Part shown: positions 44,441-54,016 of the stretch, in pieces
How positions within the stretch are numbered: position 1 is the stretch's first letter
How the letters are laid out: every line of letters starts with the position of its first letter
From: Neobacillus niacini
Lineage (GTDB): Bacteria; Bacillota; Bacilli; Bacillales; Cytobacillaceae
Assembly: GCF_023715785.1 (NCBI RefSeq)
Contig: NZ_JAMBOX010000002.1
Coordinates: forward strand, 372,001 to 436,000
Direction: 5' to 3'
Length of the DNA: 64,000 nt
Program-made: the position numbers and the translations under genes
Notes under the pieces: model-generated
The model's input: the letters and a program-made list of their open reading frames with translations, nothing else
What the model was told of the DNA's origin: nothing
The model's database searches: none

Positions 44441-46756
44441 ATGAATCAAGATAAACAAGAACAAATCAACACGTGGGAGAACGAGCTAAATGAAGCAGGG
44501 GTGCTTAAAGAGGAAAGCCATGTGCTCGAAGCCTATAGCCAAGAACACGATGTCAAAATCTCCTCGAAGCTGCTCACATTATTAGCACTGTCAAGACTTG
44601 GCCGCGATCACCAAGATCCATTGGCACCCACCCTGCTTGAAAAAGCAATCGCTCTTAACCCTGAGAACAAACAAGCTAAGGAGATCCTTGTTCGCACCGA
44701 TTGGCATGACTTTAAAGATATGTTGGACTCACTTGCCTTTCCGGCCATTAGGGAAACAGATAACCGCACGGCAAAGAAGAAAGTATCACAGCATTACATA
44801 AGTGTATGCCAGAGGTTTTTGCAAAAGGGTGAAGAGCAGCTTCCGGCCCTAGAGGCGAAGCTTGATCTTGCCTCGACCATGATGGATAAGAATATTTTTC
44901 AAACCTACCGCAAGCTCTATGAATTGCTGACTTCTGCGATAAGCGAAACAAGCAGCTTGTTGAAAGCGGCAGAGGAATATGACCAATCGATTACCGGTGT
45001 ATTTCATACCGCCACCTACTACGATGCTTTAAAATTTCATTTAGCCAACGTAGAAGAAATCAAAACCAACTGGCAGCAGCTTTTTATAACGGATGAAGAG
45101 GAGCCCGCCAGTACTGAAAAAACTGCTTTGGACCAATTGCACGGCTTAATCGGCATGGATTCTGTCAAAAAGCGCGTCAATGATTACTACCGGTTTTTAA
45201 AATACCAGCAGCAGCGAAAAAAGCTTGGTTTTGCCAGTAAAGACGAAATGAGCCTAAATATGGTCCTTACCGGTAATCCAGGGACAGGGAAAACCACCCT
45301 CGCGAGACTGTTGGCGAAAATTTATCACGAGCTTGGAGTTCTGCCACGCCAGAAAGTAATCGAAACCAATCGATCACAGCTTGTCGGCTCCTTTGTCGGC
45401 CAGACAGAGGAAAACGTCAGAATGGTTGTCGAACGGGCTGTCGGCGGTGTTTTATTTATTGATGAAGCCTATAGCTTGAAACGTGAGGGTCAATCAGGCA
45501 ATGACTACGGACAGGCTGCGGTCGATACGCTCGTTTCCTTGATGACGTCACATGAATATGGCGGTAAATTCGCTGTCATCCTGGCAGGCTATCCAGAAGA
45601 AATGCGGACGTTTTTACACGCCAATCCTGGCCTGCGCAGCCGGTTTCCGCAATCAAACTTTATCCATTTGCCGAATTACTCCAATGATGAATTAATTCAA
45701 ATTGCCGAAGCAACTGCCATGGATAATGATTATTATCTAACAGCTGACGCGAAGCTTGAGATCAGTCATCGCCTTGACCAGGAGCGTGTGGACGATACAT
45801 TTGGCAATGCCAGAACGGTCCGCAATATTGTGATGGATGCGATTTTTAAAAAAGGGGCGGGTACAACCGGGGACGACCTGCTCCAATATATGCTTTTAAC
45901 CAAAGCGGACTTTACCGTTAATCGTGAGGATCAAACGGAATCACCGAATGATAAGCTCAATAATTTAATCGGTCTTGAATCGTTAAAAACAGAAATTCGT
46001 ACATTGGTATCGTTTGTAAAAATGCAGCAGTTTCGCCGAAATCATGGACTGCCGACAGTGCCGGTTCAACTGCATTCCGTGTTTACGGGAAACCCTGGGA
46101 CCGGAAAAACCACTGTGGCCAAGATTTATTCCGAGCTGTTAAAGGAATGCGGGCTATTAAAGCGCGGGCATTTAATTGTCACCAGCAGGGCCGATTTTGT
46201 TGCAGGGTATGTGGGGCAAACGGCGGAAAAAACGAAGCGAAAAATCAGAGAAGCACTTGGCGGCGTGCTTTTTATTGATGAAGCCTACTCACTGCTTAGC
46301 CAAACCTCAGGAGACTTTGGGAAAGAAGTCATAGATACACTGGTTGACGAAATGACCAAGCAGAACGAAAACTTGGTTGTGATTTTAGCAGGCTACCCAA
46401 CTGAAATGAATGTCCTGCTTGAAAGCAATCCCGGCCTGCGTTCGCGGTTTAAAAAATTCTTCTTCTTTCCCGACTATTCTCCAGAAGAATTATTGGAAAT
46501 TATCGTTTCATATGCGGGGAGCTTTCAATACAGCGTGACAGAGAAGGCAAAACAAATGCTAATAAATACCCTTGAAACAGAAACAACTCGAGGAAATGGC
46601 CGGTTTGCGACTAATTTGGTCGATGAAATGATTCAGGCTCAGGCGGCCAGATTGATGAATGACGATCCCGGTGAAAATCTGCTGGAGAAATCGCTGATTC
46701 TCGAAGCTGAGGATGTTCAAAGAGCAATTGAAAAAATAGTGGGAGTGGAGCGGTAA
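44441..46756 (+). CDS. Tandem AAA+ ATPase (double SpoVK/CbbX-type)
   Basis: 771 residues: an N-terminal helical, TPR-like region (1-230), then two CbbX/SpoVK-type AAA+ domains. Walker A GNPGTGKTT occurs at about 278 and 550, and Walker B FIDEAYSL with the second near 340 and 612; LAGYPEEM and GLRSRF recur in both. B. subtilis SpoVK has a single such domain (322 residues) and is needed for spore maturation. The duplicated version may form a double ring; substrate unknown. Its TAA overlaps the next ATG (TAATG). The ATG has a poor ribosome binding site. Confidence 0.88.
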   Translation: MNQDKQEQINTWENELNEAGVLKEESHVLEAYSQEHDVKISSKLLTLLALSRLGRDHQDPLAPTLLEKAIALNPENKQAKEILVRTDWHDFKDMLDSLAFPAIRETDNRTAKKKVSQHYISVCQRFLQKGEEQLPALEAKLDLASTMMDKNIFQTYRKLYELLTSAISETSSLLKAAEEYDQSITGVFHTATYYDALKFHLANVEEIKTNWQQLFITDEEEPASTEKTALDQLHGLIGMDSVKKRVNDYYRFLKYQQQRKKLGFASKDEMSLNMVLTGNPGTGKTTLARLLAKIYHELGVLPRQKVIETNRSQLVGSFVGQTEENVRMVVERAVGGVLFIDEAYSLKREGQSGNDYGQAAVDTLVSLMTSHEYGGKFAVILAGYPEEMRTFLHANPGLRSRFPQSNFIHLPNYSNDELIQIAEATAMDNDYYLTADAKLEISHRLDQERVDDTFGNARTVRNIVMDAIFKKGAGTTGDDLLQYMLLTKADFTVNREDQTESPNDKLNNLIGLESLKTEIRTLVSFVKMQQFRRNHGLPTVPVQLHSVFTGNPGTGKTTVAKIYSELLKECGLLKRGHLIVTSRADFVAGYVGQTAEKTKRKIREALGGVLFIDEAYSLLSQTSGDFGKEVIDTLVDEMTKQNENLVVILAGYPTEMNVLLESNPGLRSRFKKFFFFPDYSPEELLEIIVSYAGSFQYSVTEKAKQMLINTLETETTRGNGRFATNLVDEMIQAQAARLMNDDPGENLLEKSLILEAEDVQRAIEKIVGVER

Positions 46757-47184
46757 TGGATCATTATTTTGTTTCAACTAGGGAAATTCAGCTTTATTAT
46801 GCTGATACAGACATGATGGGCGTGATTTATCATGCCAACTATTTAAAGTTCTTCGAGCTCGGCCGGACAGGCTTAATCGAAGACCTCGGCTACAATTATT
46901 TATCGATGGAAGAGGCTGGCTATTATGCTCCGGTGTATGATATTGGAATCACCTACAAAAAACCACTTCGATACGGTGACAAGGCCTTTGTGAAAACATG
47001 GGTTGAACTTAATGACGGCATTAAAACCATTTATGGCTACTCCATTATGAACGGCAATGATGAAGTATGTGCCGAGGGAACTTCGACTCATATTATTGTC
47101 AAGAAGAATAATTTTCGACCGACATCGTTTAAAAAGGCATTCCCTGAATGGTTTTTAAAGTACGAGGAAATTAAAAAGAAGTAA
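46756..47184 (+). CDS. yneP: Acyl-CoA thioesterase YneP (4HBT hotdog fold)
   Basis: 142 residues, starts MDHYFVSTREIQLYYADTDMMGVIYHANYLKFFELGR... in essence; the catalytic YADTDMMGVIYHANY motif with Asp is that of 4-hydroxybenzoyl-CoA thioesterase-like enzymes. Likely hydrolyses acyl-CoAs of unknown type. Translationally coupled to the ATPase upstream. In B. subtilis yneP follows tlp directly; here the ATPase gene lies between. Confidence 0.88.
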   Translation: MDHYFVSTREIQLYYADTDMMGVIYHANYLKFFELGRTGLIEDLGYNYLSMEEAGYYAPVYDIGITYKKPLRYGDKAFVKTWVELNDGIKTIYGYSIMNGNDEVCAEGTSTHIIVKKNNFRPTSFKKAFPEWFLKYEEIKKK

Positions 47185-47198
47185 GAGGTGAGGCATGG

Positions 47199-47516
47199 GT
47201 GGCGTTTGGGATTAAGAGACGTGATGTGATCGAATGGAAAGAGAAAATCGATCGTGGCGAAATTGCTTTTCTCACCCATTATTGGCTCGATGACCGTTTT
47301 CCTGGGTATAATACCGTAACAAAGGTTGGCTGTGGTGACCTTGATCGGCTGGCACAATGGGGGAAGAAATATGGCCTGAAAAAAGAGTGGATTGACCATC
47401 GCAAGGACGGCTATTCCCACTTTGATTTAATTGGACCGAAACAGAAGGAAATCCTGCTCCAGGAAGGGCAGTTTCAACATATTTGGGAAAACAACGAGGG
47501 CATACACATGAACTGA
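47199..47516 (+). CDS. yneQ: Conserved protein YneQ
   Basis: 105 residues, soluble, Asp/Trp-rich (FLTHYWLDDRFPGYNTV, then VGCGDLDRLAQWGKKYGL). Same position and length as YneQ in B. subtilis. Function unknown. GTG start 14 bases after yneP. The transcription terminator overlaps the last codons and the stop. Confidence 0.85.
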   Translation: MAFGIKRRDVIEWKEKIDRGEIAFLTHYWLDDRFPGYNTVTKVGCGDLDRLAQWGKKYGLKKEWIDHRKDGYSHFDLIGPKQKEILLQEGQFQHIWENNEGIHMN

Positions 47517-47534
47517 TGTGTGCCCTCGTTTTAA
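47493..47534. terminator. Terminator between yneQ and the CPBP gene
   Basis: Perfect arms AACGAGGGCA and TGCCCTCGTT plus inner ACACAT/ATGTGT pairs; T-rich on both sides, between convergent genes. Confidence 0.92.
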
Positions 47535-48292
47535 ATTGGCAGAATTACTATGCCACTTAGCAATATAATGACCGTGATCAAAGTATGGACGACAAAAGCA
47601 GGAAGAATGCTGTTTGTCTTTACGGTTAAAAAAGTCAATAGTAAGCCCAAGCCGATGAAGATTAAGCTAATTTGCACAGATATACCAAACATCGTCGAAC
47701 TCAAACCGAAAGCAATACTTGAAATGATCATGGCCCAGGTTTTACCTATTATTTTGATGAACTGGGGAAGCAGCAATCCACGCCATAACACTTCATCTAT
47801 TAAAGCGTGAATAATGGAAACCAGTAAAATGAATGAAACAGCTCTCACACTTATGTTAACTTTTTGAGAGAAAAGCAGCCCAAGATTAACGAAAAGTAGT
47901 AAGCCAGTGAAAAATAGGAACCCTTTCAAATTCAATAGCGCCACTCTTTGTTTCCCACCGTCACACCATAGTTTCTGCTTGAATTGTGCTAAAATATAAA
48001 TGACCAACACGACTGGAAGCAGACCCAGCAATTGACTAAGTATTACATTAGACGCGGGCGAAAAATGATAGCTTTCCAGGAATTGATCGCCATAAGCTGC
48101 CGTTAAATGTCCAACGAAAAAGGCGAGAAGAATCCAGGTGAAAATTCGATTATGTTCCTTTAAAAAGAGGATGGTCAGGAATAAACAGACCAGTAACACA
48201 AAGAAGGATGTGTAAATCCCTCTTGATAAAAGAAAAGTCATAATCGTAAACTGAATGCTTACTATAACCCCTGTACTATTGCGGTTTTCCAT
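47531..48292 (-). CDS. CPBP-family intramembrane protease-like protein (Abi/CAAX type)
   Basis: 253 residues, about eight hydrophobic segments. The CPBP motif is present as DEVLWRGLL (usually EExxxR; here the first Glu is Asp), then a later His-rich-type helix with FVVHTLI. Members process or protect against membrane substrates, often linked to bacteriocin self-immunity. The ATG giving MENRNST after GGGGG is chosen; a 35-codon open extension upstream overlaps the CapA gene and is rejected. Confidence 0.8.
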   Translation of the reverse strand: MENRNSTGVIVSIQFTIMTFLLSRGIYTSFFVLLVCLFLTILFLKEHNRIFTWILLAFFVGHLTAAYGDQFLESYHFSPASNVILSQLLGLLPVVLVIYILAQFKQKLWCDGGKQRVALLNLKGFLFFTGLLLFVNLGLLFSQKVNISVRAVSFILLVSIIHALIDEVLWRGLLLPQFIKIIGKTWAMIISSIAFGLSSTMFGISVQISLIFIGLGLLLTFLTVKTNSILPAFVVHTLITVIILLSGIVILPI

Positions 48293-48329
48293 CCCAAATT
48301 CCCCCGTGAATCCATGTTTTTTCTCTGGT

Positions 48330-49478
48330 TCATCGGAGCCATTGTACCATATGTTCTTGAATTTCGTTATTTTTTGCAACCGCATTAGGGAGGCCAATTG
48401 TGGTTGCTGCCTCCAGTGACACTACACGGTAATGATTATTTACTTTTGTAACATATGTCGGATAAAAGACTGGATTTGTCAGCTCCACCATCGTTGCTGC
48501 CGCGGATTTATCGAGAGCGATATCAACGCTTGCGATCCCGCCAATATCTTTATACTGGCCAGTCTGGGCTGAAAGGAAGTTCCCTAATGAATAGACGACA
48601 AAGGTCTTTCTCCCATCGTCTCTTTGAATCCATTCCATTGGTTGAAGAACATGTGAATGAGAACCAAAAATGATGTCAACACCCTTATTTGCTAAAAAGT
48701 TTGCCAGCTCTTTTTGCTGGTTGGTCGGATTCCGTTGGTATTCAATTCCCCAATGAATGCTCATAATGACAACATCTGCCTCGGCTTTAGCCCGGTCTAT
48801 TTCTTGTGCCATCCGTTCGCGGTTGATGACATTGACTAAGTAATCTTTTCCCTTTGGGACAGAAATTCCGTTCGTTCCATAAGTATAGGAAAGAAACGCC
48901 AGCCTGATCCCGTTTTTTTCGATAATCCTTAAGGTTTTCTGGTCAGCAGCATCGGTAAAGCTGCCAACGTACGGCAATCCTATGCTGTTGAAATAGGCCG
49001 TTTCCGATCGGATCCCTTTCTCGCCACGATCCAATGTATGGTTATTGGCCGTTGAAACGATGTCAACTCCATTTTCCTTGAGAGCATCGGCCACTTGGTG
49101 CGGGCTGTTGAATTTAGGGTAACCGGATAAACCTAGTTCAACTCCGCCTAGCAAGCTTTCCTGGTTGGCTGTAAGAATATCCGGATTTTGCAGCAACGGT
49201 TTAACCTGTTCAAACATCGGGTTAAAATCGTAATTGGCCCCATTAAAAGCATCTCGATAAAGCGGGCTGTGAATCAGGATATCGCCGATGGCAGCGACGG
49301 TAATTTTTGGGGTATAGGCATGCTGAATATTTTCGAATAAACGCGGTTTATGGCTGGCTGAAGCTTTTGCGACGACAGGTTGTTGTGAAAGCTCTTGTTG
49401 TTGCGCGATGAGAAAGGAGGCCAAGAGGCTACAGCCTATTATGATGAGAAAAGATGGGATAACGGCACTTTTTTTCAT
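48330..49478 (-). CDS. CapA-family poly-gamma-glutamate biosynthesis-type protein
   Basis: 382 residues: N-terminal signal anchor (MKKSAVIPSFLIIIGCSLL), then a metallophosphatase-like CapA/PgsA domain with GDILIHSP, TANNHTLDRG, IMSIHWGIEY and IFGSHSHVLQP. CapA is part of poly-gamma-glutamate synthesis or anchoring. Stand-alone members are common in Bacillaceae and are not proof of a capsule; no capB or capC is present. GGAGGG precedes the ATG. A 33-codon upstream extension is rejected. Confidence 0.85.
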   Translation of the reverse strand: MKKSAVIPSFLIIIGCSLLASFLIAQQQELSQQPVVAKASASHKPRLFENIQHAYTPKITVAAIGDILIHSPLYRDAFNGANYDFNPMFEQVKPLLQNPDILTANQESLLGGVELGLSGYPKFNSPHQVADALKENGVDIVSTANNHTLDRGEKGIRSETAYFNSIGLPYVGSFTDAADQKTLRIIEKNGIRLAFLSYTYGTNGISVPKGKDYLVNVINRERMAQEIDRAKAEADVVIMSIHWGIEYQRNPTNQQKELANFLANKGVDIIFGSHSHVLQPMEWIQRDDGRKTFVVYSLGNFLSAQTGQYKDIGGIASVDIALDKSAAATMVELTNPVFYPTYVTKVNNHYRVVSLEAATTIGLPNAVAKNNEIQEHMVQWLR

Positions 49479-49560
49479 AAACCCTCCGATAGCACTATTT
49501 TTATATAGTTCTTTATTACTACTATAGTGGATTATTCGGAATCTTGGAATAATTTTTATA

Positions 49561-49593
49561 CAAAAACAGAGTCCCAATTTAAAGGACTCTGTT
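49561..49593 (-). terminator. Terminator of the 56-aa gene
   Basis: Perfect 10-bp hairpin AACAGAGTCC/GGACTCTGTT with TTTTG on the - strand side. Confidence 0.88.
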
Positions 49594-49600
49594 TCTCAGT

Positions 49601-49771
49601 CTAATTCTCTAATTCATTTAAAAAATCGATTAGTTCATCAAAATTTTTAGTAACCTTTATAGGAGAACTTTCGGCGGCGTTTTCATGATAAAATTCAATG
49701 ATAAATTCCTTCACATCCGTGCTGTCGGAAACAAGGGTAGAAAATATAAAGTCCTGTTTACACATTTCCAT
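49601..49771 (-). CDS. Small acidic hypothetical protein
   Basis: 56 residues, MEMCKQDFIFSTLVSDSTD, then EFIIEFYHENAAES and ending ELIDFLNELEN. Acidic, no membrane segment. GGGAGGGACG before the ATG is a strong ribosome binding site and a terminator follows, so it is a probable real gene that is too short for usual annotation. Function unknown. Confidence 0.65.
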   Translation of the reverse strand: MEMCKQDFIFSTLVSDSTDVKEFIIEFYHENAAESSPIKVTKNFDELIDFLNELEN

Positions 49772-49866
49772 CTAACGTCCCTCCCAGTATGTAGCAGTTT
49801 GGTAACTTAAGTTTACTCTAATATCTACTTTACAGCCGGGAGAAAAATGAAAGTTTCATGAAAATT

Positions 49867-49892
49867 AAAAGGACCTTGAGGGGTCCTTTTAA
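49867..49892 (-). terminator. Terminator of plsY
   Basis: AAAAGGACC/GGTCCTTTT hairpin with a T-rich end on the - strand. Confidence 0.85.
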
Positions 49893-49898
49893 TCTGCT

Positions 49899-50498
49899 TT
49901 ACAACCAACTTATTTTTGGTTCCGTTTTATTCTTAATTCTTTTAATATTAGCCCTGTGCCGGTAAACCACGAAGGAGGCCAATAAGAATACCGCGACTAA
50001 AAGGGGGATGTCCAATTGTTGAATCACCCCGGTCGTCAACACATACAGAACGGCAATCACGCCGGCGATCATCGAAGACAAGGACACATACTTCGTTATG
50101 TAGAGACTGATAAAAAAGGACAACAGCAGCGTTATAAACAAAAATGGCGCATAAAACAGCAGGACTCCTCCGGAGGTTGCTACCGCTTTCCCGCCGCGGA
50201 ATCCGGCAAAGATTGGATACGTATGCCCCAAAACAGCCAACAGACCAGGTATTAGAGGATTCATATCAATGGAAAGCAAACCAGGCAGTGCTGCGGCCAA
50301 AGTCCCTTTTAAAATATCCGCAATGGTTACGATTAATCCTGCTTTCACTCCAAGTGTCCGGAATGTATTGGTTCCGCCCAAATTACCGCTGCCATGCTGG
50401 CGGATATCGGTTTTATAAAAGGTCTTTCCAATGATTAACCCTGAGGGAATCGACCCAAGCAAATAGGCGAGGATGATGATGAGAATAATTTGAATCAT
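49899..50498 (-). CDS. plsY: Glycerol-3-phosphate acyltransferase PlsY
   Basis: 199 residues, about five to seven membrane helices. Conserved motifs: [25 protein letters not shown] (catalytic loop), and [16 protein letters not shown]. It transfers acyl from acyl-phosphate to glycerol-3-phosphate, the first step of phospholipid synthesis with PlsX. Same place as YneS (PlsY) in B. subtilis, upstream of parE. AAGGAGTTATC before the ATG. Confidence 0.95.
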   Translation of the reverse strand: MIQIILIIILAYLLGSIPSGLIIGKTFYKTDIRQHGSGNLGGTNTFRTLGVKAGLIVTIADILKGTLAAALPGLLSIDMNPLIPGLLAVLGHTYPIFAGFRGGKAVATSGGVLLFYAPFLFITLLLSFFISLYITKYVSLSSMIAGVIAVLYVLTTGVIQQLDIPLLVAVFLLASFVVYRHRANIKRIKNKTEPKISWL

Positions 50499-50661
50499 TT
50501 AATGATAACTCCTTCAATTAAAAATTCGGGTTCTTTTATTTTACCATGTATCTTTCAAAAAACACTATAGTCTATGTATTGTCGCTAAACTTATATTTAA
50601 TTAAGAAATTTCTTTTCATTTCATCCTTCTTACCGTACGATTATATACGGGAGTGAGATAT

Positions 50662-52401
50662 ATGGCACAGATTGAAATTCATAAAACAAAAAAACAATCA
50701 AAAAAATGGCTGATTACGGGCATTGTCGGCTGTTTATTGCTGATTTTTTCTTCGATTATTCTATTATTATATCCATTTGCTTCGGAAGAAAAAAAGACTT
50801 ATTTTAACGGCAAGTTTCCCATCCTTTTTAAGGGAAAGCAACAGGCCAATGCCCTTGTTGAGGGAAATTCCCTTTTTGTCCCCTTGGCATTTTTGCAGGA
50901 ACAGATCGACCAAAGCATTCTTTATGATGAAAAATCAAAATCCGTCATCATGACTACGAAAAGTAAAGTTGTTCAGATGCCCACCGATTCGTTAACCTAT
51001 TTTGTCAACGAGGCACCGGTCGATTTGCAGCTTTCACCGATTATTTCACGGGATGGCAGAATTTTTGTCGCGCTCGACGCCATCCTGCCATTTTACGGCA
51101 TTCAATATGAGAAATTGCCGGACAGCGGGGCGATTCTGATTCAGGCGGATGGGGACCAATTCATATTTGCCAGAGTGATAGAAAATGATATTAATAAAGA
51201 AAAGTTAAGGTTGCGCACCGGCGCTTCTTGGCAAACGCCATATGTGGCGGAAATGAAGCCAAAGGAAGCGGTCACGATTGAGGGAGAGAAGGATGATTTT
51301 TATTTCGTGAGGAAAGCGAATGGAATCGGCGGCTATATCAAAAAAGAATATATTACAAAGGGAGAACCTGTAAAGATCACCATCAACCGTGAACTAGAGA
51401 CAACCCAAGCCCCCAAGATTAACGGACCGATTCACTTAACTTGGGAAGCGGTTTATACAAAAAACCCTAATTCTGCAAAAATACCGGAAATGGCTGGGGT
51501 GAATGTCGTATCGCCGACCTGGTTTTCGCTTGCAGGTGCTGACGGCTCGATTAAAAATCTCGCCTCTCTGGAATATAGTAAGTGGGCACAAGGGAAGGGC
51601 TATCAGGTTTGGGGCTTGTTCTCCAATTCATTCGACCCGGAGCTCACCCATGAGGCATTAAAGGACTTTGACACGAGGAAGACCATCATACGACAACTAC
51701 TCACGTTTAGCCAGATGTATCAATTAAATGGAATTAATTTTGATATCGAAAATGTCTACCCAGAGGATGGGCCGCTCGTCACGCAATTTATGCGGGAGGC
51801 AGTTCCTTATTTGCATAAAGCAGGGCTGATTGTCTCGATGGACATTACATTTGCCGCAGGTGAAAATAATAACTGGTCATCTTTTTACAACCGGCCGAAG
51901 CTTGCTGAAATAGTCGATTACTTGGTGGTAATGGCTTATGATGAGCACACAAAAGCCACCGGTCCCGGCAGTGTGTCAAGCTTGCCATGGGTGGAGAATA
52001 ATCTGCAAAGGTTGCTAAAGGATGTTCCAAAGAAAAAATTGATCCTAGGAGTACCGTTATATGCAAGGCTGTGGAAAGAGCAAACTGGCGCTGAGGGCAA
52101 TGTTGAAGTGTCCTCAACAGCGATGTCGATGGATAAGGTAAAGGCATGGCTGGCGGAAAAAGGTGTGCAGTCGAGTTATGACCCTGAATCTGGCCAGAAT
52201 TACGCTGAATATCTTGACCAAGGCGAGAACGCCACCTATAAAATATGGATAGAAGATGAAATGTCTTTGAAAAAGCGCGCGGATTTGGCTATAAAATATG
52301 AGCTGGCAGGAGTAGCCAGTTGGTCTAGGCTATTCGGGGACCAAACAGCTTGGACGGCTTTAAATTTAATCCCTGATCAAACTGTGACCCAAAACGACTG
52401 A
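50662..52401 (+). CDS. Membrane-anchored GH18 glycosidase with N-terminal amidase-type and SH3 domains
   Basis: 579 residues. An N-terminal signal anchor (about 15-40), a copper amine oxidase-type N-domain (FKGKQQANALVEGN region), an SH3-like domain (about 200-245, LRLRTGASWQTPY) and a C-terminal GH18 barrel (about 265-570) with the catalytic GINFDIEN (Glu363). Such proteins (YvbX, YaaH-like) act in the spore cortex or cell wall. The ATG after GGGAGTG is used; a GTG three codons upstream is possible. The next gene is separated by a terminator. Confidence 0.85.
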   Translation: MAQIEIHKTKKQSKKWLITGIVGCLLLIFSSIILLLYPFASEEKKTYFNGKFPILFKGKQQANALVEGNSLFVPLAFLQEQIDQSILYDEKSKSVIMTTKSKVVQMPTDSLTYFVNEAPVDLQLSPIISRDGRIFVALDAILPFYGIQYEKLPDSGAILIQADGDQFIFARVIENDINKEKLRLRTGASWQTPYVAEMKPKEAVTIEGEKDDFYFVRKANGIGGYIKKEYITKGEPVKITINRELETTQAPKINGPIHLTWEAVYTKNPNSAKIPEMAGVNVVSPTWFSLAGADGSIKNLASLEYSKWAQGKGYQVWGLFSNSFDPELTHEALKDFDTRKTIIRQLLTFSQMYQLNGINFDIENVYPEDGPLVTQFMREAVPYLHKAGLIVSMDITFAAGENNNWSSFYNRPKLAEIVDYLVVMAYDEHTKATGPGSVSSLPWVENNLQRLLKDVPKKKLILGVPLYARLWKEQTGAEGNVEVSSTAMSMDKVKAWLAEKGVQSSYDPESGQNYAEYLDQGENATYKIWIEDEMSLKKRADLAIKYELAGVASWSRLFGDQTAWTALNLIPDQTVTQND

Positions 52402-52427
52402 ACCGGCTTCATGCCGGTTATTTTTTT
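52401..52427 (+). terminator. Terminator of the GH18 gene
   Basis: Perfect hairpin AACCGGC-TTCAT-GCCGGTT followed by ATTTTTTT. Confidence 0.9.
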
Positions 52428-52651
52428 ACCCTATAACGTCAAAAAGAAAGAAAATCAACAGGAAGATTTTCCTAAAAAGTAAGAAGATTTAACGTCAATT
52501 TTATTACAAAAGTATGGAGAATTTTCTAACCATTTGTTAACTTGTAGAAACCCTTGCAGGTAAAAACCTATAATTAGTATAACAATAAACTAGTGACAGT
52601 TAGACCGTTCAATAGATTATTACTATACTAAAAAATAATGGATGTGAATGT

Positions 52652-53485
52652 ATGAAAGGGCTAGTAGAAAGTCAAATAGGTTATCGGGATCTGGCAGAGA
52701 AATACGAGGCGATTAATCGGCGACTAGAGGAACGCCTTCAGCATGAAATTGCCAAAAACAAAGAGAAAGATCTGTTGCTAATTCAACAGGCTCGGCTTGC
52801 GGCGATGGGTGAAATGATTACCACGATCGGCCAGCAATGGCGCCGCCCGTTAAAAAGCCTATCCCATCTCATTCAGGATGTAAAAGAGGCGGATGAATTT
52901 GGCGAGATTGACGGGCAATTTATTGACCGGTTTACTCGCGAAAGCATGATGCAAATCAATCTAATGTCACGAGCGATTAACGATTTTCGTAAGTTCTATA
53001 AGCCCGATCAAGAAAAATGCACATTTTCCGTAGGGGATGCCATCGAAGATGCCCTGTTCATTTTTTCCCAAACGTTTAAAGATCATGGAATTGAGGTGGG
53101 ATTTGAATACCGGGGGCAACAGCCGGCCTTTGGATACCCTAACGAATTCAGCCAAGCTGTCTTGCATATCTTAACCAATGCCAGGGATGCCTTTGTGGAA
53201 TCAGGAAGCAGCAGTCGGATCTTGACAATCAAAATCTTTGAAACAGAACAGTTCATTACTGCGGAATTTACCAATAATGCCGGAGGAATAGAACCGAGCT
53301 TAATGAAAACTATATTTGCTCCGTATTTTACAACAAAACCGCATGGCACAGGGCTTGGACTTTACATGACAAAAAAGATCATGGAAAACATGAATGGCAT
53401 CGTTACCGTTGAAAACACTGGGGAGGGGGCCCGCTTCACCTTATTTGTTCCAAAGGTTAGTGCAGCAGTTAAGGCTGATTATTAA
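52652..53485 (+). CDS. Histidine-kinase-like protein lacking the phospho-acceptor His (probable pseudokinase)
   Basis: 277 residues, soluble. A coiled-coil-like start (1-45), then a dimerisation helix (46-75) whose motif GEMITTIGQQWRRPL aligns with the classical H-box (IAHQWRQPL), with Gln61 in place of His. The ATPase domain has the N-box LTNARDAF (Asn176), a G1 motif NNAGGI in which the adenine-contacting Asp is Asn208, and an intact G2 GTGLGLYM. Two key residues are missing, so catalysis of autophosphorylation is improbable. No response regulator is adjacent. Might bind ATP or partners, as SpoIIAB-like or Spo0B-like proteins do. Confidence 0.8.
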   Translation: MKGLVESQIGYRDLAEKYEAINRRLEERLQHEIAKNKEKDLLLIQQARLAAMGEMITTIGQQWRRPLKSLSHLIQDVKEADEFGEIDGQFIDRFTRESMMQINLMSRAINDFRKFYKPDQEKCTFSVGDAIEDALFIFSQTFKDHGIEVGFEYRGQQPAFGYPNEFSQAVLHILTNARDAFVESGSSSRILTIKIFETEQFITAEFTNNAGGIEPSLMKTIFAPYFTTKPHGTGLGLYMTKKIMENMNGIVTVENTGEGARFTLFVPKVSAAVKADY

Positions 53486-53498
53486 TTATTTTGCAAGG

Positions 53499-53522
53499 GC
53501 TTCCGGGTATCGGAAGCTTTTT
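53499..53522 (+). terminator. Terminator of the pseudokinase gene
   Basis: Perfect hairpin GCTTCCG-GGTAT-CGGAAGC followed by TTTTT. Confidence 0.9.
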
Positions 53523-53583
53523 GTTATATATTTTTCTGATAAACAGGTAAAATAAAGAAAATGGACCAACATAAGGAGTGAAA

Positions 53584-54006
53584 ATGATGGCAATTGAAAA
53601 TCCGAGCCTTGAAGAGATTGGGGCAATTTTGAAAAAAGCGAAAAGAATTGCGGTTGTCGGGTTAAGTAATAATCCGGAGCGCACCTCCTACCAAGTTTCC
53701 GAGGTGATGCAGCAAGCGGGTTACGAGATCATCCCGGTTAACCCAACAATCGATGAAGCTTTAGGTGTTAAAGCGGTGGCGTCATTAAAGGACATTGAAG
53801 GTCATGTCGATATCGTTAACGTATTCCGGCGTTCCGAGCAATTATTTGATGTTGCCAAGGAATTTGTTGAAATTGATGCGGATGTTTTTTGGGCACAGCA
53901 AGGCCTCGTCAATGAAGATGCCTACAATTTTTTAAAAGAAAAAGGCTACACCGTGATTATGGATCGCTGTATTAAGGTTATGCACGCCTATACTCGGAAT
54001 CAATAA
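53584..54006 (+). CDS. yneT: CoA-binding protein YneT
   Basis: 140 residues, Rossmann-like CoA-binding domain: IAVVGLSNNPERTSYQVS, EIIPVNPTIDEALG, DIVNVFRRSEQL, and a C-terminal DRCIKVMHAY (the Cys near residue 131). Family members bind CoA or a similar nucleotide. AAGGAGTG precedes; an alternative ATG is one codon downstream. In B. subtilis yneT lies between plsY and parE, as here. Confidence 0.9.
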   Translation: MMAIENPSLEEIGAILKKAKRIAVVGLSNNPERTSYQVSEVMQQAGYEIIPVNPTIDEALGVKAVASLKDIEGHVDIVNVFRRSEQLFDVAKEFVEIDADVFWAQQGLVNEDAYNFLKEKGYTVIMDRCIKVMHAYTRNQ

Positions 54007-54016
54007 TTATCCTAAA

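Noticed and set aside
49479..49577. 33-codon upstream extension of the CapA gene
   Set aside because: The ribosome binding site GGAGGG and signal sequence start at MKKSAVI; the extension is not signal-like.
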